Positions 19,446-28,703 of a stretch of DNA of 64,000 bases are shown here, piece by piece; the stretch's first letter is position 1, and each line of letters opens with the position of its first letter. The translations under genes and the position numbers were made by a program. Source of the DNA: Vibrio sp. ES.051 (GTDB taxonomy: Bacteria > Pseudomonadota > Gammaproteobacteria > Enterobacterales > Vibrionaceae); the NCBI RefSeq assembly GCF_002563795.1, contig NZ_PDJL01000003.1, positions 1,054,001 through 1,118,000 on the forward strand, given 5' to 3'. The notes below the pieces were generated by a model. It worked only from the letters and a program-made list of their open reading frames with translations, was not told the origin of the DNA and made no database searches.

Positions 19446-20626
19446 GTCACCCGATTAACTTTCGTTCTATCTTACTCGCCTGTCTGATTATCAGCGTCGG
19501 TCAGTTGAGCATGGGCCTTGTCATGCCTTCTCTTCCCTGGATAGCGAAAGACTTTTCTATTTCATTGGATCAAGCTCAGTTGCTCGTCAGTATCTACTTA
19601 CTTGGTTTTGGTCCTTCACAATTCATTTATGGGCCCGTATCTGACGCGTTAGGTCGTAAAAAAGTCCTATTAACAGGTTTACTTATCGCGATGTCTGGCT
19701 TGTTGATGATCATTTTCTGGAGTCAAACTTTCACAGCGATGGTTTGGGGACGCTTCCTACAAGGCTTAGGAACCGGTTGCTGTGCAGTACTTGCCAGAGC
19801 CTCAACTCGAGATCGGTTTAGTGGTAATGACCTACCGGTTGCCATGTCATACATCGCCATGGCTGCGTCAATTACGCCTCTCATCGCCCCGGTAATAGGT
19901 GGCTTTATTAACTTCCATTTCGGCTGGAGTATGGTGTTTATATCACTGCTCGGCTACGTGGCACTTGCCTGGTTGATCATCGCCTTTCGTTTTACAGAAA
20001 CCATCTCACACCGTTCAGCGATTCCTTCCCCCCGCCGTATGCTCCGTCAATATCGTGATTTACTCACCTCACGTTACTTCATGAGCTTTGCTAGCATCAG
20101 TTGGTTAAATTTCAGCTTGATGATCACAACAGTGTCCGTTATGCCGTTCATTATGCAAGACCAAATCGGTATGACTTCTGACCAGTACGCGATGTGGGCG
20201 TTAATTCCTGCTCTTGGGATGTTAGGCGGCACAACGATTTGTAACCGAGTTAGACCGATTATCGGCAATAAGAGAATGCTACTCTGTACTCCGGTTTTAC
20301 ACATTAGCGCTGCGTTATGGTTATTTTTCTGCCCACTTGAGCCGTTGTATTTAATGTTAGGGCAACTATTGATGATCCTAGGCAACGGCATTGCTCTCCC
20401 TTGTGCTCAAACCATGGTGATGCAGCCATACAAGAAACGAGCTGGTGCGGCAGCGGCCATGTCTGGTGGTGGACAAATGGTGGTGTCATCACTGGTGAGT
20501 TTGACGCTGGTGCAATTGGGCTTGAGTCAAGCGTGGCATCTATCGATAGTAATTGTGGTATTTACGGCGGTTACGCTTAGCAATATCTTAGGCGGTTTTG
20601 ATGCAGAGGAGCCTGCTGAGCAATAG
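19442..20626 (+). CDS. emrD: Multidrug efflux MFS transporter, EmrD/Bcr type
   Basis: A 394-aa major facilitator with 12 predicted membrane helices, the same length as E. coli EmrD, a proton-driven exporter of hydrophobic drugs. The loop 2-3 motif (GPVSDALGRKKVLLTG) is the MFS motif A, and GRFLQGLGTGCCAVLARAST corresponds to the drug:H+ antiporter motif of helix 4-5. Translation overlaps the preceding recombinase-like gene by four bases. Bcr/CflA-type exporters are the closest alternative; the exact substrate is unknown. Confidence 0.85.
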   Translation: MSHPINFRSILLACLIISVGQLSMGLVMPSLPWIAKDFSISLDQAQLLVSIYLLGFGPSQFIYGPVSDALGRKKVLLTGLLIAMSGLLMIIFWSQTFTAMVWGRFLQGLGTGCCAVLARASTRDRFSGNDLPVAMSYIAMAASITPLIAPVIGGFINFHFGWSMVFISLLGYVALAWLIIAFRFTETISHRSAIPSPRRMLRQYRDLLTSRYFMSFASISWLNFSLMITTVSVMPFIMQDQIGMTSDQYAMWALIPALGMLGGTTICNRVRPIIGNKRMLLCTPVLHISAALWLFFCPLEPLYLMLGQLLMILGNGIALPCAQTMVMQPYKKRAGAAAAMSGGGQMVVSSLVSLTLVQLGLSQAWHLSIVIVVFTAVTLSNILGGFDAEEPAEQ

Positions 20627-20879
20627 TATTAATCACAACAAGTTAGTGATCAGAAACGGCGTAGGGAAAGACTTGATAGTAAAACAGAAAATTTTGATAA
20701 GCAGGGATTTTTCATCAAAAAATCAATTAAGTTGAGGAGGGAATATCAAAGTGAAAGTAGAGGGAAGGTGAGGCTTACATCATAATAAAAGCAATGAGAA
20801 AGCTCACTTAGGGCTGAGTTATATATACGATTTATGCGACAACGTTAGGTTTTCTACTGATAATCAATAAATAGTAGAT

Positions 20880-21089
20880 TTATTGGTTGTTGGTAAAGAA
20901 ACGTTCGGCATTGGCAAACAAAGAGTCACAGTGTTTTTTTTGTTTAGTATACTCAGCAGTACCTTCTGGCATGGAAGCTAAGTTTTCTTTAGCATTATGA
21001 TATTCTTTCACCATCTGTGCGAATCTTGCTTCACCGCCATTTTTCCACGCTTTTTGTCGAAGTTTTTCCTGTTTTTTATTCTTCTTCAT
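20880..21089 (-). CDS. Small conserved hypothetical protein
   Basis: A 69-aa, very lysine-rich and probably all-helical protein (MKKNKKQEKLRQKAWKNGG at the start, AEYTKQKKHCDSLFANAERF near the end). A strong ribosome-binding site, AGAGGAAC, precedes the ATG, which supports it as real. No signal peptide or membrane segment. I do not recognise the family; the charge suggests nucleic acid or ribosome contact, which is only a guess. Confidence 0.6.
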   Translation of the reverse strand: MKKNKKQEKLRQKAWKNGGEARFAQMVKEYHNAKENLASMPEGTAEYTKQKKHCDSLFANAERFFTNNQ

Positions 21090-21526
21090 TTTTGTTCCTC
21101 TTTTAACATCTTTTAAGATAAATAAACTATATCGCTATAACAACATTCTTAGACAGGCTATTTGCACCATCCAATTCGAAATCGAAAAATCACTGAATTC
21201 TAGGTTCGGCAACAGTAATGTCAGCACTATATCTTTACCGCTGAAATTTAATCACATCTCTATTTTTTGATTTATACTTATTTGTGGGTATTTATGTTGT
21301 GAAGGTAATCGTTTCAATTCAGCTAACGTGACATAACGTTGTCTAAATTACACCTCACCAGTATAAAAGCGAAAATAATACTTAACGTTTATATACAATG
21401 AGATTAAGTAGGTTTTATTTATAATGAAACGAATTAAATCAGAAACTTAACGACAAATACACAAGAGGCATTAGGAAATGTTGGAGATTTTCGAAGAGTG
21501 TTATAAATAGTTTTCACGCAGAAAGA
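21090..21526. other. AT-rich intergenic region without a supported gene
   Basis: Lies between the start of the small lysine-rich protein gene and the end of the cold-shock gene. I see no open reading frame with a convincing ribosome-binding site. It must contain the promoter of the small gene. Confidence 0.3.
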
Positions 21527-21563
21527 AGTGGCGCAAGTGGTAAATATACCACTTGCGCCTACT
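21527..21563 (-). terminator. Strong hairpin after the cold-shock gene
   Basis: A perfect 13-bp stem (GGCGCAAGTGGTA with TACCACTTGCGCC) begins 12 bases after the stop on the minus strand. The following tract is ACTTCTTTCT rather than a pure T run. Confidence 0.75.
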
Positions 21564-21570
21564 TTAAATC

Positions 21571-21783
21571 TTATGCAGCTACAACATTTGAAGCTTGAAG
21601 ACCTTTTTGACCTTGCTCTACTTCGAAAGTCACTTTTTGACCTTCTGTTAGAGTTTTAAAGCCTTCAGATGCAATAGCATTGAAATGAACGAATACGTCA
21701 GCACCGCCATTGTCTTGAGTAAGAAAACCGAAACCTTTAGTTTCGTTAAACCATTTTACAGAACCAGTTGTTTTGTTAGACAT
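21571..21783 (-). CDS. CspA-family cold-shock protein
   Basis: A 70-aa single cold-shock domain (OB fold) that binds single-stranded nucleic acid and acts as an RNA chaperone. RNP1 (KGFGFL) and RNP2 (VFVHF) are intact, and the N-terminal [11 protein letters not shown] is canonical. Length is standard. Its predicted promoter is about 175 bases upstream, giving the long 5' untranslated region typical of cold-inducible cspA genes. Which Csp paralogue this is cannot be decided here. Confidence 0.95.
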   Translation of the reverse strand: MSNKTTGSVKWFNETKGFGFLTQDNGGADVFVHFNAIASEGFKTLTEGQKVTFEVEQGQKGLQASNVVAA

Positions 21784-21965
21784 GTAGTGTCCCTTATAAT
21801 TAATAAAATTAAATAGCTAAATTTTGCACTAGAAGCTTGAATTATTTAATGTATCTATGAAGTTAAGGGGAAACACTAAGGATTACAACGAGGAAATTCT
21901 GAGGGTTTTACTTTGACGACTTGATGTATCATTTAATAACTCTGAACAACAGAGCGAGTATTATA
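21784..21965 (-). promoter_or_regulatory. Promoter and long leader of the cold-shock gene
   Basis: TATAAT on the minus strand at 21965-21960 places the transcript start about 170 bases before the ATG, similar to the ~160-base leader of E. coli cspA that controls cold-dependent translation. The rest of the gap to 22261 holds only a TTG-initiated 66-codon frame without good support. Confidence 0.5.
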
Positions 21966-22261
21966 ATCGTCTTTTAATAACCATAAGTAAAGGATTATTT
22001 TAATTTATTTTACTTTGGCGCTTTTCTGAGTACTTCCATCGCATTTGACCAAGCCCCAGTACGCACACAAACCACTTCCGCCGTTGGTTAGAGTTGTACG
22101 CCAGAACGAACAACACATCGCAATCATCGATATTGATTGGTGTCTACATAGTTTTACCGTAAGCGTGGGCGCGCATGAGTGGAATAATCAAGACTTTTCC
22201 ATGAGTCAGCGATATTCCACTATTTCTAAAAACGTCCTCGTTTAAGCCCAACTCATAGAGG

Positions 22262-22711
22262 TTACTTCGCCGCAGCGCTCGTTACCTTACCCAACACACC
22301 ACGAACTTTGCTCAATACCTGATCACATCCTTTAATATGATGACGCTGCTTCAAGTACATCGGATCGTTGTATGCCAGCCAAGTTTTTCCATCAACATCT
22401 TCATACACCAACACCTTCTGCGGCAAATCGAGCGCTACTCCTTGCGCACAGAGCATCAGTGGTGTGCCCACTTTCGGATTACCAAACACAATGACTTCGG
22501 TTGGCCTTAACGTCATATCCACTTTCGCGGCATTCTCTTGATGGTTGATACGAGTAAATACGTTCAAACCTTTTTCTTGCGCGATGGCAACAAACTTATC
22601 CGCCGTGTCCTTTACTGTATGCATACTCGCTATCTTTATCACGCCCTCACCTGCAAGCGCGCTCACAGATACCAACGCTGTTATCAACCCCATGATGATC
22701 ACTTTTATCAT
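22262..22711 (-). CDS. Secreted DUF302 family protein
   Basis: A 149-aa protein with a cleavable signal peptide (MIKVIIMGLITALVSVSALA) followed by a DUF302 domain (VKDTADKFVAIAQEKGLNVFTRINHQ, then RPTEVIVFGNPKVGTPLM, and a C-terminal YNDPMYLKQRHHI). DUF302 proteins are small alpha/beta proteins of unknown biochemical function. GGAG precedes the ATG. It is transcribed alone. Confidence 0.88.
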   Translation of the reverse strand: MIKVIIMGLITALVSVSALAGEGVIKIASMHTVKDTADKFVAIAQEKGLNVFTRINHQENAAKVDMTLRPTEVIVFGNPKVGTPLMLCAQGVALDLPQKVLVYEDVDGKTWLAYNDPMYLKQRHHIKGCDQVLSKVRGVLGKVTSAAAK

Positions 22712-23022
22712 TTGCCACTCCTTACTCTCTCTTTGATAGAAAACTATAGAAGCGAATTTCTGCTACCGCGAATTACATGACCGCAATCTAAATCAGAGTT
22801 GAACAATACGAATTAATTGGTTCAGATTAATAAAGCGTGAAATACGTAATATTTTCGACCCATTTAACTGGGAAAGAGAAAAGCAGCCACCACTTCATTT
22901 ACAGCAAGTAAAACGTCTTAAGCCTGCAAGCACGTTCTGACTAATCTTTTATTGTACAAGTTAAAATGCGTTTACTTTTTCCTAATCTCAAAATGCTTCC
23001 CCATTACGCCTTCTAAGATTCC

Positions 23023-23051
23023 TTGAACAGTAGTCGCGCACTGTCTACAAT
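23023..23051 (+). promoter_or_regulatory. Sigma-70 promoter of the DUF3297 gene
   Basis: TTGAAC (23023-23028) and TACAAT (23046-23051) are 17 bases apart, about 30 bases before the start codon. The rest of the 22712-23083 gap shows nothing I can name. Confidence 0.6.
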
Positions 23052-23083
23052 GGCGCACTTTTGTTACGGAATCAGGTTATAAA

Positions 23084-23329
23084 ATGAACGACACTGTAAA
23101 GCCAACCCTACCAGATCGCCTAGCGGGTAACTCACGTAGCCCATTTTTTGTAAAAGAATGCTTTGAGCACCAAATCGGTATCCAATTAAACGGCAAAGAA
23201 CGTACAGACGTAGAAGAGTACTGTATCAGTGAAGGTTGGGTAAAAATCGCGTCTCCTAAAGCTAAAGACCGTTTCGGTAACCCAATGCTTATCAAACTAA
23301 AAGGCGAAGTATCAGCGTACTACGTGTAA
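23084..23329 (+). CDS. DUF3297 family protein
   Basis: An 81-aa conserved gammaproteobacterial protein of the DUF3297 family (LPDRLAGNSRSPFF at the start, GVKLNG-like GIQLNGKERTDVEEYC in the middle, KLKGEVSAYY at the end). Its biochemical role is unknown. It is a single-gene unit with a good promoter and its own terminator. Confidence 0.88.
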   Translation: MNDTVKPTLPDRLAGNSRSPFFVKECFEHQIGIQLNGKERTDVEEYCISEGWVKIASPKAKDRFGNPMLIKLKGEVSAYYV

Positions 23330-23355
23330 GTTGACCACACAGAATCCAACGCTAC

Positions 23356-23381
23356 AAGCTCGAGTCTCGCTCGAGCTTTTT
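23356..23381 (+). terminator. Rho-independent terminator after DUF3297 gene
   Basis: AAGCTCGAG pairs perfectly with CTCGAGCTT, followed by a T run, 26 bases after the stop. Confidence 0.9.
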
Positions 23382-23540
23382 AATGCCAGCCCCTCTCAAC
23401 CCACTAATCCATACCTTATTCCTCTGAGTAAAATTGTCAGGAAGTCGATGTAAATCGCTATCTTTTTCAATTTGTTGTCTAGAATCTTATAGATAGAAAA
23501 CTGCCAAAAGACACACATCAACTAGATGCAAGGAGAGGAA

Positions 23541-24245
23541 ATGGAAAACTCACTTGTCGTACTCAAAAGTGCCAGCAAAAGCTTTATCGATGGCAAGGAG
23601 ACACACCGTGTGCTGAACGATGTCGCCTTTACTCTTGCGAGCGGCGCAAGCGTGGCACTAACGGGAGCAAGTGGCAGCGGAAAAAGCACGCTACTCAATG
23701 TCATTGCAGGCTTCGAACCTCTCTCAAGTGGTGAGTTATGGCTAGATGGAGAAAACACGGCGATTTGGAAAGACCCGCAATGGAGTCGCTTTCGCCATCA
23801 AACGCTCGGTGTCATCTTCCAACAATTCAATCTGTTAACTCCGTTAAACGTCAAACAGAACATTGTCTTTCCACTTCATTTGAATCAGCAAAAGTGGAAT
23901 GAATGGTGTGACTATTTGGTGGCAACGCTAGACATCAACGCTCTACTCGATAGACATGTCTCCACACTTTCTGGCGGTCAACAGCAGCGCGTTGCTATCG
24001 CTAGAGCATTAGCCCACCAACCCAAACTGTTGTTAGCCGATGAACCGACCGGCAACCTCGACCAAAAAGCCGGATTGGAGGTAATGAGATTACTGAGCGA
24101 AATCACGACCCAAGGAAAAACCGCGGTTCTGCTCGTCACTCATAGTCCAAAATGTGCCGAATTTATGCAAACTCAATTCCACCTTAAAAATGGTCATCTA
24201 GGTCGTGAGCAAGAAACACGCAACCGCGAGCTGCGCCATGATTAA
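23541..24245 (+). CDS. ABC transporter ATP-binding protein, LolD/MacB type
   Basis: A 234-aa ATPase of the MacB/LolD (type VII) class. Walker A GASGSGKST near residue 43, Q-loop VIFQQFNLL, signature LSGGQQQR and Walker B LLLADEPTGNLD are intact. The frame is open to ATG 23526, but AAGGAGAGG just upstream favours ATG 23541. It overlaps the permease gene by eight bases. The companion lipoprotein downstream suggests an envelope lipid or lipoprotein handling complex rather than solute uptake. Confidence 0.9.
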   Translation: MENSLVVLKSASKSFIDGKETHRVLNDVAFTLASGASVALTGASGSGKSTLLNVIAGFEPLSSGELWLDGENTAIWKDPQWSRFRHQTLGVIFQQFNLLTPLNVKQNIVFPLHLNQQKWNEWCDYLVATLDINALLDRHVSTLSGGQQQRVAIARALAHQPKLLLADEPTGNLDQKAGLEVMRLLSEITTQGKTAVLLVTHSPKCAEFMQTQFHLKNGHLGREQETRNRELRHD

Positions 24246-26721
24246 AACTAGATTCATCCACACCAAGCTAGCACTGAATTTGTTTGCCTCACATTATCGG
24301 CAAGCGCCACTGCAAGCTGCAGCGATTTTGATTGGTATCGTGCTAGCAGTGACATTATTTGTCGCGGTGCAAGCCATCAACCTCAATGCTAAACGCAGTT
24401 ATACCGAATCTACTGAGCAGCTTAGTGTGCAAGCACAAAACCTCATTATTCCACCAGCAGGGCAGAACTACTTACCTGAATCACTCTACTTGTCCTCAAG
24501 GCAGAATGGGTTAAGTGCCTCATTGCCAATAATTGAAGGGCGAGTCAGGGATGGGCAAGGTCGCCGCTGGTCAGTACAAGGCAGTGAATTGATAGCGGCA
24601 CTCACCTCCAGATCTCGCTACTCCACCGATAACCAACAAAATGTCTCTCTGTTTAATAACGCCTTGCCTCTGCCTCAACTATTGGCTGGTGAACCGATTG
24701 TGATGATGAGTCAGTCCCAACACCAAAACCTTGGTGCAGCGGAAACTCTGACTCTGGATGAAATCAAAACAAAAGTCGTTGTGCTGCCAGATGAGTGGCA
24801 ACTGGGCAGTCGAATGTTGATGGACATTGGCTTCGCCCAGCAGCTCCTTAACAAACGTGGACAGCTGAGCTATATCGCCGTTTTTGAATCGGATTCCGCT
24901 TCAGCGAAGAAATGGAAAAAGTTGATTGGCGATCAAGGGCAATGGATAACCAACAATCAAAGTGCAGACCTTGGTTCTTTGACCGAAAGCTTTCATCTCA
25001 ACCTGACTGCTATGAGTTTGCTGGCGTTTTTGGTTGGCCTGTTCATCGCCTACAATGGCGTGAAGTACAGCTTGCTCAAACGTAATCGACTGTTAGTGCA
25101 AATCCAGCAAGCAGGTATGACGCCCAGAGTTATCTTCTCTGCATTGCTAGTTGAACTCGCCATTCTGGTGACGTTTGGTGCTTCACTTGGTTTCGTGTTA
25201 GGCATACAGCTCAGCCATTGGCTACACCCAACGGTTGCGCTTACGCTTGAGCAACTTTATGGTGCCACTCTGCTCCCAGGAACATGGCAGTGGCAATGGT
25301 GGGCACAAGCGCTATTGCTCACTTTAGCCGCGACTTTGCTCGCTTGTTGGCAGCACTTTAAGCAGCGAGTCCGTCAGCCGCTCTCTTCTCATGGCGGCTT
25401 TTATCAAGCGCCAGAAACATCCAACGAAAATCAACTGTTTGTAATTGGCCTTGTGCTCACCGTGCTAGCAATGGCAGGTTTGTGGTTGAGTGAGCATCAT
25501 AGATTCACCATGGCATGGCTTGGTGTGTTGGTGGTCTCAATTCCTTTGTATCTACCGAAAACCCTCAGCGTATTAACCCATTGGAGCGAACAACACAGCA
25601 CATCAGGGTTGGTGCAATACCTGTTTGCTGAGCTACGTGAACTGATTTCTCCACTCTCGCTCGCCATGATGGCATTGTTGCTTGCGGTCACCGCAAACAT
25701 GGGCATGAACACTCTAGTCGGCAGTTTTGAATCGACCTTAAATCAATGGTTAGCACAAAGGCTGCATGCGGATATTTACGTCAGTCCTTCACAAGGTGAC
25801 ATCGCAAACGTTGAGCGCGCTCTGGAGCAGTTCGACAACGTTGAGACCGTTTACAAGCAGTATTATGTCGATGATAACTTGCAAGGTTTACCGGTCCAGC
25901 TTGGTACTAAAGATAAAGACACCCTAGAGCAAACAATGGTGTTTCAATCGCATCTTCCTCAATTCTGGCAACGCTTTTATCAAGGTGAATTCGTCGCGAT
26001 TAGTGAACCCACGGCCGTGAAGCTTGATTTATCACTTGGCAGTGCATTAAAACTCGACGGACTACAAAACAACACGCTGATTGTTGGCGCTATTTTCCAC
26101 GACTATGGCTCTCCTAATGGTGAAATATTGCTTGCTCCTAAACTGTGGCGAGAGAGCGGCTTTACTAACTTACCGACGAGCCTTGGGATTAAAGTCTCTG
26201 GCGATCAGGAGAAAGTGTACAACCAGCTACGTCAGCAATTGAACTTGCACCCAAGTCAGCTATACGACCAAGCGCAAATCAAATCCATCGCTTTAGACAT
26301 CTTCTCACAAACTTTTGCCATCACCCGTGCACTCAATGGCGTGACTTTAATGGTGGCCGTGATTGGTTTGTTCAGCGCCTGCTTTATGTTGCTTGACGCG
26401 CGTAAAGCTGCGATTGCAAGGCTGTATGCACTTGGCGTGAACCGCCAAAAATTAATGACCATGGTTGTTGGACAAATCGTGGCTTTGGTCAGCTTCACTC
26501 TGGTTATCGCCCTACCCCTTGGTGCCATGGTGGGTTATGTATTGACGGATATCGTCACCTTGCGCGCCTTTGGGTGGAGCTTGAATTACCTGTGGAACTG
26601 GAGTGACGCCTTAAGTATTGTCGCCATCACCATTTTGGTTGCGGTCATGGCTACCTTGCTTCCACTATGGCGCTTGGTGAGCAAACCCGTCGTTTCCAGC
26701 TTACAGAGTGAGGTATTGTGA
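24238..26721 (+). CDS. ABC transporter permease, FtsX/MacB-like duplicated domains
   Basis: An 827-aa permease with an N-terminal helix (residues 25-45), a periplasmic domain of about 220 aa, a membrane block near 270-400, further helices, a second periplasmic domain (about 500-680) and a C-terminal FtsX-like block of three helices. This tandem eight-plus-helix layout fits the large permeases of predicted lipoprotein/lipid exporters paired with LolD-like ATPases. I choose ATG 24238, inside the end of the ATPase gene, rather than the GTG at 24205 that would add 11 residues. The stop overlaps the next start (TGATG), so all three genes are one operon. Confidence 0.88.
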   Translation: MIKTRFIHTKLALNLFASHYRQAPLQAAAILIGIVLAVTLFVAVQAINLNAKRSYTESTEQLSVQAQNLIIPPAGQNYLPESLYLSSRQNGLSASLPIIEGRVRDGQGRRWSVQGSELIAALTSRSRYSTDNQQNVSLFNNALPLPQLLAGEPIVMMSQSQHQNLGAAETLTLDEIKTKVVVLPDEWQLGSRMLMDIGFAQQLLNKRGQLSYIAVFESDSASAKKWKKLIGDQGQWITNNQSADLGSLTESFHLNLTAMSLLAFLVGLFIAYNGVKYSLLKRNRLLVQIQQAGMTPRVIFSALLVELAILVTFGASLGFVLGIQLSHWLHPTVALTLEQLYGATLLPGTWQWQWWAQALLLTLAATLLACWQHFKQRVRQPLSSHGGFYQAPETSNENQLFVIGLVLTVLAMAGLWLSEHHRFTMAWLGVLVVSIPLYLPKTLSVLTHWSEQHSTSGLVQYLFAELRELISPLSLAMMALLLAVTANMGMNTLVGSFESTLNQWLAQRLHADIYVSPSQGDIANVERALEQFDNVETVYKQYYVDDNLQGLPVQLGTKDKDTLEQTMVFQSHLPQFWQRFYQGEFVAISEPTAVKLDLSLGSALKLDGLQNNTLIVGAIFHDYGSPNGEILLAPKLWRESGFTNLPTSLGIKVSGDQEKVYNQLRQQLNLHPSQLYDQAQIKSIALDIFSQTFAITRALNGVTLMVAVIGLFSACFMLLDARKAAIARLYALGVNRQKLMTMVVGQIVALVSFTLVIALPLGAMVGYVLTDIVTLRAFGWSLNYLWNWSDALSIVAITILVAVMATLLPLWRLVSKPVVSSLQSEVL

Positions 26722-27830
26722 TGAATGTTCTAATTAGAATTTTCACTGTTATCTTCTGCGCTTTTTCCCTTTTTGCATGCGATGAACCACAACCGCAAAA
26801 CATGGGGACGTTATTAGGTGGCAGTGAAGCACGCACCGAGCGCGAACAATTCACCCCCGTAATAAAGGGAGTTAAGCTCGCCTTCCCAGCCGACCATCAA
26901 GCACATCACGATTTTCGCCATGAATGGTGGTATTTAACCGCTAACTTGACCGATGAAGTAGGCAATCCACTTGGTGTGCAATGGACACAGTTCCGCTTCG
27001 CCGCCGCACCGAAAAACCGTGACAGCGAGGCCAAGAAAACCGTATGGCAAAGCCAGCAAATCTACATGGCACACAGCGCCGTAACCACTCCAGACAAACA
27101 CTACGCCGATGAAAAATGGTCTCGGGCTCAAGCCGACCTTGCTGGTGTGGACGCCTCTCCATTTCGTGTTTATCTTGATGATTGGCAATGGACGTCTTCT
27201 ACTGAAGATCTTTTCCCTGCCACGCTCAACGTTAACTCCGACCAATTTGGCTACTCACTCACGCTAACCAGTGATGCGCCTTACCACAAACAAGGCGAGC
27301 AAGGCTACAGCGCCAAAAGTGCCGATGGTCAGGTCGCGTCGTATTACTACAGCCAGCCGTTTATTGATGTTACAGGCGAAGTCACTATGGATGGTAAAAC
27401 TCATCGGGTATCGGGCCAAGGCTGGCTAGACAGAGAATGGAGCTCGCAGTTCTTGCTCGACTCACAACAAGGCTGGGATTGGTTTGCGTTAAGGCTAAGC
27501 GATGAAACCCGCTTAGTGGTCTTCCAACTTCGTGATTCAAAAACCGGACAAGCGAGTTACTCACACGCAAGATTGATGCGTCAAGAGGGGACGGGAACCG
27601 CCATTCCACAAAGTGATATCAGCTTGCAGACCACCACGCATACAAAAATTCAAGACCGTGATTACCCAACCGAATGGTACCTTTCAATTCCAAGCCAACA
27701 AGTTGAGCTCACTATCTCGGCGCTGAATCCAAAAGCCAAAATGCCATTGTCAGTCCCTTACTGGGAAGGGCCCGTGATCATTAAGGGGTCTCATTTCGGT
27801 ACTGGCTATATCGAGCTGACTGGCTATTGA
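26721..27830 (+). CDS. Lipocalin-like (AttH/CrtC-type) predicted secreted hydrolase, lipoprotein
   Basis: A 369-aa protein of the COG5621 / lipocalin-like family related to AttH and carotenoid 1,2-hydratase CrtC. The signal peptide ends in a lipobox (LFAC, Cys near residue 20). The family start block HHDFRHEWWYLTANL and the central GQGWLDREWSSQ are present. It is the third gene of an operon with a MacB/LolD-type ATPase and permease, a combination conserved in several proteobacteria. Substrate is unknown. A GTG three bases upstream is possible but the ATG at 26721, coupled to the permease stop, is preferred. Confidence 0.87.
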   Translation: MNVLIRIFTVIFCAFSLFACDEPQPQNMGTLLGGSEARTEREQFTPVIKGVKLAFPADHQAHHDFRHEWWYLTANLTDEVGNPLGVQWTQFRFAAAPKNRDSEAKKTVWQSQQIYMAHSAVTTPDKHYADEKWSRAQADLAGVDASPFRVYLDDWQWTSSTEDLFPATLNVNSDQFGYSLTLTSDAPYHKQGEQGYSAKSADGQVASYYYSQPFIDVTGEVTMDGKTHRVSGQGWLDREWSSQFLLDSQQGWDWFALRLSDETRLVVFQLRDSKTGQASYSHARLMRQEGTGTAIPQSDISLQTTTHTKIQDRDYPTEWYLSIPSQQVELTISALNPKAKMPLSVPYWEGPVIIKGSHFGTGYIELTGY

Positions 27831-27881
27831 ACAACACCTATCAACACCAGCTGCAAACCTCGGCATTCCCTATCCCAAAAG

Positions 27882-27950
27882 ATAGGAATTAGCTATCAAT
27901 AGGATAGCTACAAGTGATTTTATTTAAACTCAACTGGATGCGAATATACT
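27882..27950 (+). promoter_or_regulatory. OxyR binding site and ahpC promoter
   Basis: Four half-sites at ten-to-eleven-base spacing: ATAG (27882), CTAT (27893), ATAG (27904) and a degenerate TGAT (27915), each separated by seven bases, match the OxyR consensus ATAG-N7-CTAT-N7-ATAG-N7-CTAT. A -10 element TATACT lies at 27945-27950 and the -35 position is poor and directly abuts the site, as in OxyR-activated promoters. Confidence 0.8.
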
Positions 27951-28000
27951 TTCCGAAAGCAAAGAACTGCTCACCCTAAACATTTTGAGGAAAGTAAAAA

Positions 28001-28558
28001 ATGATTAATACACAAATCAAACCATTTACAGCAACTGCATTTAAAAACGGCGAATTCGTTGAAGTAACAGAACAAGATGTTCTCGGTAAATGGGCGGTAT
28101 TCTTCTTCTACCCAGCAGACTTCACATTCGTATGTCCGACAGAACTAGGTGACCTAGCAGACCAGTACGAAGAGCTACAAAAACGCGGCGTTGAAGTGTA
28201 CTCAGTATCAACTGACACACACTTCACTCACAAAGCTTGGCACGATAGCTCAGACACCATCGGCAAAATCCAGTACTACATGCTTGGCGACCAAACAGGC
28301 AACATCACCAACAACTTCGGTGTGATGCGTGAAGGCCAAGGTCTTGCAGACCGTGCAACGTTCCTAATCGACCCAGAAGGTACTATCCAAGCAATGGAAA
28401 TCACTGCTGAAGGTATCGGTCGTGACGCAGAAGACCTACTACGTAAAGTGAAAGCCGCTCAGTACGTAGCCGCGCACCCAGGTGAAGTATGTCCAGCAAA
28501 ATGGAAAGAAGGTGAAGAGACACTCGCGCCTTCTCTAGACCTAGTCGGCAAAATCTAA
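28001..28558 (+). CDS. ahpC: Alkyl hydroperoxide reductase peroxiredoxin AhpC
   Basis: A 185-aa typical 2-Cys peroxiredoxin that reduces hydrogen peroxide and organic hydroperoxides in the cytoplasm. The peroxidatic cysteine lies in FVCPTELGD (Cys45) and the resolving cysteine in EVCPAKW (Cys164). The ribosome-binding site GAGGAAAG is strong. It is followed by its reductase gene ahpF after a gap containing a long hairpin, and is preceded by an OxyR site. Confidence 0.97.
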   Translation: MINTQIKPFTATAFKNGEFVEVTEQDVLGKWAVFFFYPADFTFVCPTELGDLADQYEELQKRGVEVYSVSTDTHFTHKAWHDSSDTIGKIQYYMLGDQTGNITNNFGVMREGQGLADRATFLIDPEGTIQAMEITAEGIGRDAEDLLRKVKAAQYVAAHPGEVCPAKWKEGEETLAPSLDLVGKI

Positions 28559-28605
28559 TCCCGATTCGACAACGCTGATCCAATCTACAAATAGAAATTA
28601 ATTAA

Positions 28606-28655
28606 GAGAGCACTCTGGGTAGGTACCTTGACGACCTTCTGCCCGGATTGCTCTC
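28606..28655 (+). terminator. Intercistronic hairpin between ahpC and ahpF
   Basis: GAGAGCA pairs with TGCTCTC and the enclosed sequence continues the stem with interior pairs (GGGTAGG region with CCT and GCCC). No T run follows, so it is better read as a partial attenuator or mRNA-stability element giving more AhpC than AhpF. Confidence 0.55.
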
Positions 28656-28703
28656 CCTCTACTGATTTTATCCAGAGTAACCATTTAAATTAAGGCATTA
28701 ACA

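Noticed and set aside
22045..22245. 66-codon plus-strand frame starting with TTG
   Set aside because: No clear ribosome-binding site, atypical composition and no recognisable domain; not enough to call a gene.
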